From Pseudomonadota bacterium (GTDB lineage Bacteria; Pseudomonadota; Alphaproteobacteria; Rhizobiales; Tepidamorphaceae): a stretch of 9,602 nucleotides of DNA. Below the pieces are notes generated by a model. The model had not been told where the DNA came from, searched no databases, and worked only from the letters and a program-made list of their open reading frames with translations. The DNA lies in NCBI GenBank assembly GCA_023435545.1, contig JAEYRQ010000263.1, positions 1 to 9,602 on the forward strand. The letters are read 5' to 3'. Position numbers and translations under genes: made by a program. Below are positions 6,781 through 9,602 of the stretch, piece by piece (the stretch's first letter is position 1; every line of letters starts with the position of its first letter).

Positions 6781-7440
6781 CTAGTCCTCGCCGCCGTCCA
6801 GTTCGCTGCCGTCGAGCGGATCCTCGTCGGCCGCCAGCAGTTCGCTCGGCGCCGGCACGCTGAAGTCTGGCGGCAGGCGGCTGTCCAGCAGGCCGGCACC
6901 TTTCAGTTCCTCCAGACCCGGCAGGTCGCGCAGGCTCTCGAGCCCGAAATGGTCGAGGAATTCCGGTGTCGTTCCATAGGTGACCGGGCGGCCCGGCGTG
7001 CGCCGGCGCCCCCGCATCCGAACCCATCCCCTCTCCATCAACACGTCGAAGACTCCCTTGGACGCGCTGACGCCCCGGATCTCCTCGACGTCGGCACGCG
7101 TCACCGGCTGGTGGTAGGCGATGATCGCCAGCGTCTCCAGAGCCGCCCGGGACAGTGGCCGCTGCTCCACGGCGTCCCGCCTCAGCAGGAAGGACAGATC
7201 CTCCGCCGTGCGGAACCGCCAGCGGCCGCCCGCCTGCACCAGGTTGACGCCCCGGTTGGCATAGGCCGCCTGCAATTCGCCGAGCAGGCTCTCGACGTCC
7301 GCACCCTGCGGCAGTCGGCCTGCGAGGGTCGGGATGTCGAGCGGCTCGGTCGCGGCAAACAGCAGCGCTTCCAGCATCCGTAGATGCTCGCGCCGGTCCG
7401 CGGGAGTGAAATCGGCAACATTGGAGGCCGTCTCGCTCAT
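6781..7440 (-). CDS. scpB: Segregation and condensation protein B
   Basis: ScpB is a dimeric winged-helix protein that binds ScpA and, with SMC, forms the bacterial condensin that organises and separates the chromosome. The 219-residue product has two winged-helix units, about 17-85 (RREHLRMLEALLFAATEPL) and 95-170. The second holds the family hallmark ALETLAIIAYHQPVTRADVE (100-119), then IRGVSASKGVFDVLMERGWV (121-140) and GRPVTYGTTPEFLDHFGL. The C-terminus is acidic (ADEDPLDGSELDGGED). Its ATG overlaps the scpA stop as ATGA, and GAGGG sits 8 bases upstream, so it is coupled to scpA. Its own 3' end carries the ribosome site of the ABC gene. Confidence 0.97.
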   Translation of the reverse strand: MSETASNVADFTPADRREHLRMLEALLFAATEPLDIPTLAGRLPQGADVESLLGELQAAYANRGVNLVQAGGRWRFRTAEDLSFLLRRDAVEQRPLSRAALETLAIIAYHQPVTRADVEEIRGVSASKGVFDVLMERGWVRMRGRRRTPGRPVTYGTTPEFLDHFGLESLRDLPGLEELKGAGLLDSRLPPDFSVPAPSELLAADEDPLDGSELDGGED

Positions 7441-8219
7441 TGCTGACGCCCTCGCCCGCGCATGTACAGGGGACCGTAGGTCTCATCCTGCCGGAGCTCC
7501 AGCACACCCTCGCGGCAAAGCTCGAGGCTCGCCGAGAAGGTGCTGGCGACCGCACTTCGCCGCATCTCGGGATCGTCGATGAACTCGCCCACCAGCCTGT
7601 CCAACGGCATCCAGGCCCCGATCTCGCCGACGAGGCGTTCGAGGATCCGACGCGCCTCCTTCAGCGACATGACGCTGCGCGGCTCCAGCACCACCCGCCG
7701 AACCGCATGCTGGCTGCGCTGGTCGCCATAGGCCTTCAAGAGGTCGTAGAGGGTTGCGACATAGATGCTTCGGCGGTCGATCCGCACCCCTTCCGGCATG
7801 CCTCGGGGGAACACGTCGCGGCCCAGGCGGTCGCGATTGACGAGCTTCGCGACCGCATCCCGCATTGCCTCCAGCCGCTTCAGTCTGAATGCAAGCGCGG
7901 CTGCCATCTCCTCCCCGCTCGGCTCATCATCGGGCTGACGGGGCAGCAGCAGGCGCGACTTCAAGTAGGCGAGCCAGGCGGCCATAACCAGGTAGTCCGC
8001 CGCAAGCTCCAGCCGCAGCCGCCGCGCCGCATTGACGAATTCGAGGTACTGCTCGGCCAGCGCCAGGATGGAGATCCGGGCCAGATCGACCTTCTGGGTC
8101 CGCGCCAGCGCCAGCAGCAGGTCGAGGGGCCCTTCGAAGCCCTCGACATCGACGAGGAACGCATCGTCCCGACCGGGGCGCGGCGTCGTGGCCTCGATCC
8201 AGTCCTCGGTTTCCGCCAT
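7437..8219 (-). CDS. scpA: Segregation and condensation protein A
   Basis: ScpA is the kleisin subunit that bridges the SMC heads and binds a ScpB dimer. The product is 260 residues, normal for the family. It shows the N-terminal hallmark VEGFEGPLDLLLALARTQKV (25-44), the helix LALAEQYLEFVNAARRLRLE, and AADYLVMAAWLAYLKSRLLL (73-92), which form the SMC-neck-binding region. The C-terminal winged helix carries FSASLELCREGVLELRQDETYGPLYM (about 228-253). A non-conserved, mixed-charge linker lies around 94-140. AGAGG lies 8 bases before the ATG at 8219, inside nagZ, and the gap to nagZ is 3 bases. The SMC subunit itself is not in the window. Confidence 0.97.
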   Translation of the reverse strand: MAETEDWIEATTPRPGRDDAFLVDVEGFEGPLDLLLALARTQKVDLARISILALAEQYLEFVNAARRLRLELAADYLVMAAWLAYLKSRLLLPRQPDDEPSGEEMAAALAFRLKRLEAMRDAVAKLVNRDRLGRDVFPRGMPEGVRIDRRSIYVATLYDLLKAYGDQRSQHAVRRVVLEPRSVMSLKEARRILERLVGEIGAWMPLDRLVGEFIDDPEMRRSAVASTFSASLELCREGVLELRQDETYGPLYMRGRGRQQ

Positions 8220-8222
8220 CCG

Positions 8223-9239
8223 CTAGGCCTCTGCGGGTCGGGCGCTCAGGACCGACAGTTCCTGCCGGGCCGCGGGGATATCTTCCGGCCGTCGGGCCGC
8301 CCAGGCGGTTGCAGCTGCCGCGCGGTCGGCCGCTCGCCCCTCCAGCCGGGGACAGGCAGCCGCGACCTCGGCCATCTCTACGAGATCGCCATTGCAATGA
8401 AGCGCGACGTCACAACCCGCGCTGAGCGCGCGCGCAGCGTTCTCGCCGACGCCGCCCGTCAGGGCGCGCATCGACAGGTCGTCGGTCATCAGCAATCCGT
8501 CAAATCCGATCGCGTCGCGGATCACGTCCTGGATCACCGTTCGCGACAGTGTCGCCGGTTCGCGCGGATCGAAGGCGCGGTAGACCACATGGGCCGTCAT
8601 CGCCATCGGCTGCTCATTCATCCTGCGGAATGGCTCGAAGTCGGCTGCGAGCGCATCAGCGGACGCGTCGACGACTGGCAGCTCGACGTGGCTGTCGGCC
8701 AGCGCCCGGCCGTGCCCGGGTATGTGCTTGACCACCGGCGCAACACCCGCTGCCGACAGTCCCTCGGCCACAGCTGCGGCTAGCGGGACGATCTCGTCGG
8801 CAGTCGCGCCGTAGGCCCGGTCGCCGACGATGTCGTGCGCTCCCGGGATGCGAAGATCCAGGACTGGCGTGCAGTCGACAGTGATCCCCAGTTCGAACAG
8901 ATCCTCGCCGATCAGGCGACCGCACAGCCACGCCAGCCGTCGCCCCTCCGCCAGATCTCCGGCAGCGACCTCAGCAATCGTGCCGGCTGAGGGATAGGCG
9001 GGCCAGCGAGGTGGCTTGAGACGCTGGATACGACCGCCTTCCTGATCGATCAATACAGGCGCGTCGGCGCGGCCGACAATATCGCGGAAGTCGGCGACAA
9101 GCCCGCGGATCTGGTTAGGAGACTCGCAATTGCGGGCGAACAGGATCAGCCCCCAGGGCTGTTCAGCGCGCAGAAACCCCTTCTCGGGCTCGGTAAGCTC
9201 GAGGCCGGAGCATCCGCATATGAAGGCTTTCGGCGCCAC
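8223..9239 (-). CDS. nagZ: Beta-N-acetylhexosaminidase NagZ (GH3)
   Basis: NagZ is a cytoplasmic glycosidase that removes GlcNAc from GlcNAc-anhydroMurNAc peptides during cell-wall recycling; its products influence AmpC beta-lactamase induction in many Gram-negative bacteria. The 338-residue single-domain protein fits the family. Seen are AFICGCSGLELTEPEKGFL at the N-terminus, LIDQEGGRIQRL (63-74), the loop KHIPGHGRALADSH (171-184) with the His acid/base candidate, and LLMTDDLSMRAL (249-260) with Asp253 as the likely nucleophile. There is no signal peptide, as expected. The start is GTG at 9239, chosen because the family N-terminus (MxPKAFICGC) begins there; its ribosome site is weak. It leads the tightly packed nagZ-scpA-scpB-ABC run, 44 bases after the SPOR gene. 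Confidence 0.96.
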   Translation of the reverse strand: MAPKAFICGCSGLELTEPEKGFLRAEQPWGLILFARNCESPNQIRGLVADFRDIVGRADAPVLIDQEGGRIQRLKPPRWPAYPSAGTIAEVAAGDLAEGRRLAWLCGRLIGEDLFELGITVDCTPVLDLRIPGAHDIVGDRAYGATADEIVPLAAAVAEGLSAAGVAPVVKHIPGHGRALADSHVELPVVDASADALAADFEPFRRMNEQPMAMTAHVVYRAFDPREPATLSRTVIQDVIRDAIGFDGLLMTDDLSMRALTGGVGENAARALSAGCDVALHCNGDLVEMAEVAAACPRLEGRAADRAAAATAWAARRPEDIPAARQELSVLSARPAEA

Positions 9240-9283
9240 GTCCGGGGCTTACCGTCCCGACGTCGCAGGGTCAACCGAACAGA

Positions 9284-9602
9284 TCAGTTCCGCCGGACGA
9301 AGCAGTCGAGCCCGGAGGACTTGAGCTGGGCGCACAGCGAGCCGGCATCGCCCTGCGAGGACATCGGGCCGAGACCGACGCGGTAGTAGATTCCGCGATC
9401 CCCGAGATCCGCCCGCTCGACCACGGGGGCATAGCTGCCTAGCGCACCCGCGTAGCGCTGGCTTATCGATGCCGCAGTACTGCGGGCATCCTGCTCGTTC
9501 CGGCTCGCCGCCACCTGGACGACATAGGAACCGGGCGGGAAGCTGCCGGTCGCCGGTGCCGCGGCCGCAGCCGGAGCGGTCGCCACAGGGGCCGGACTGG
9601 CT
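9284..9602 (-). CDS. SPOR-domain protein, C-terminal part (partial)
   Basis: The right edge cuts this gene; 105 residues up to the TGA stop are visible. They start in an Ala/Pro-rich linker (ASPAPVATAPAAAAAPATG) and end in a SPOR domain of about 80 residues, from GSYVVQVAASRNEQDARST through GIYYRVGLGPM to CAQLKSSGLDCFVRRN. SPOR domains bind glycan strands stripped of stem peptides at division sites. The domain is normally tethered in the periplasm by an N-terminal membrane helix, which would lie outside the window. The frame stays open to base 9602, so an in-frame GTG at 9586 within the linker is unlikely to be the start. Its place upstream of nagZ is typical of alphaproteobacteria. The exact family member cannot be named. 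Confidence 0.85.
   Translation of the reverse strand, partial: ASPAPVATAPAAAAAPATGSFPPGSYVVQVAASRNEQDARSTAASISQRYAGALGSYAPVVERADLGDRGIYYRVGLGPMSSQGDAGSLCAQLKSSGLDCFVRRN

Noticed and set aside
9284..9586. GTG at 9586 as the start of the SPOR gene
   Set aside because: The reading frame continues to the window edge and the codon lies inside an Ala/Pro linker; SPOR proteins normally need an N-terminal membrane anchor further upstream.

Overview
The window reads as chromosomal DNA of a high-GC alphaproteobacterium, probably Rhodospirillales-like. That placement rests on gene order, codon use and protein style; there is no marker that fixes a genus. All eleven recognisable genes lie on the minus strand, so transcription runs from base 9602 towards base 1. 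In that direction the order is: SPOR-domain protein (5' end outside the window), nagZ, scpA, scpB, an ABC-transporter ATPase, tatA, tatB, tatC, serS, surE, pcm, and the start of an NlpD-like lipoprotein (cut by the left edge).

Region 9602-6781 covers cell-wall and chromosome functions. A periplasmic SPOR domain is followed by the muropeptide-recycling glycosidase NagZ and the two non-SMC condensin subunits ScpA and ScpB. The nagZ-scpA-scpB-ABC genes are packed with gaps of 3 bases or a 4-base overlap and look translationally coupled. The ABC ATPase at 6777-5638 is the odd member: it has no permease or binding-protein gene here and sits between scpB and tatA, which I would otherwise expect to be adjacent.

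Region 5637-2275 covers protein export and translation. The complete twin-arginine translocase (tatA, tatB, tatC) is followed by seryl-tRNA synthetase. A 147-base gap in front of tatA holds a perfect TATAAT box and leader hairpins. The 91-base tatA-tatB gap is dense in perfect stem-loops, one of which carries the tatA stop codon in its loop. SerS is about 40 residues longer than usual because of an in-frame insert between motif 1 and the TxE loop.

Region 2274-1 covers stationary-phase and repair functions. The order surE, pcm, nlpD-like lipoprotein is the same as in E. coli (surE-pcm-nlpD). The gaps on both sides of surE-pcm each hold two palindromes with a TCAAG/CTTGA loop in opposite orientations, a REP/BIME-like intergenic repeat.

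Most of the window is conserved housekeeping DNA. I see no phage, plasmid, CRISPR, transposase, tRNA or rRNA. The points worth a second look are the stranded ABC ATPase, the SerRS insert, the alternative hairpins at the tatA-tatB junction and tatA leader, and the paired palindromes around surE-pcm.
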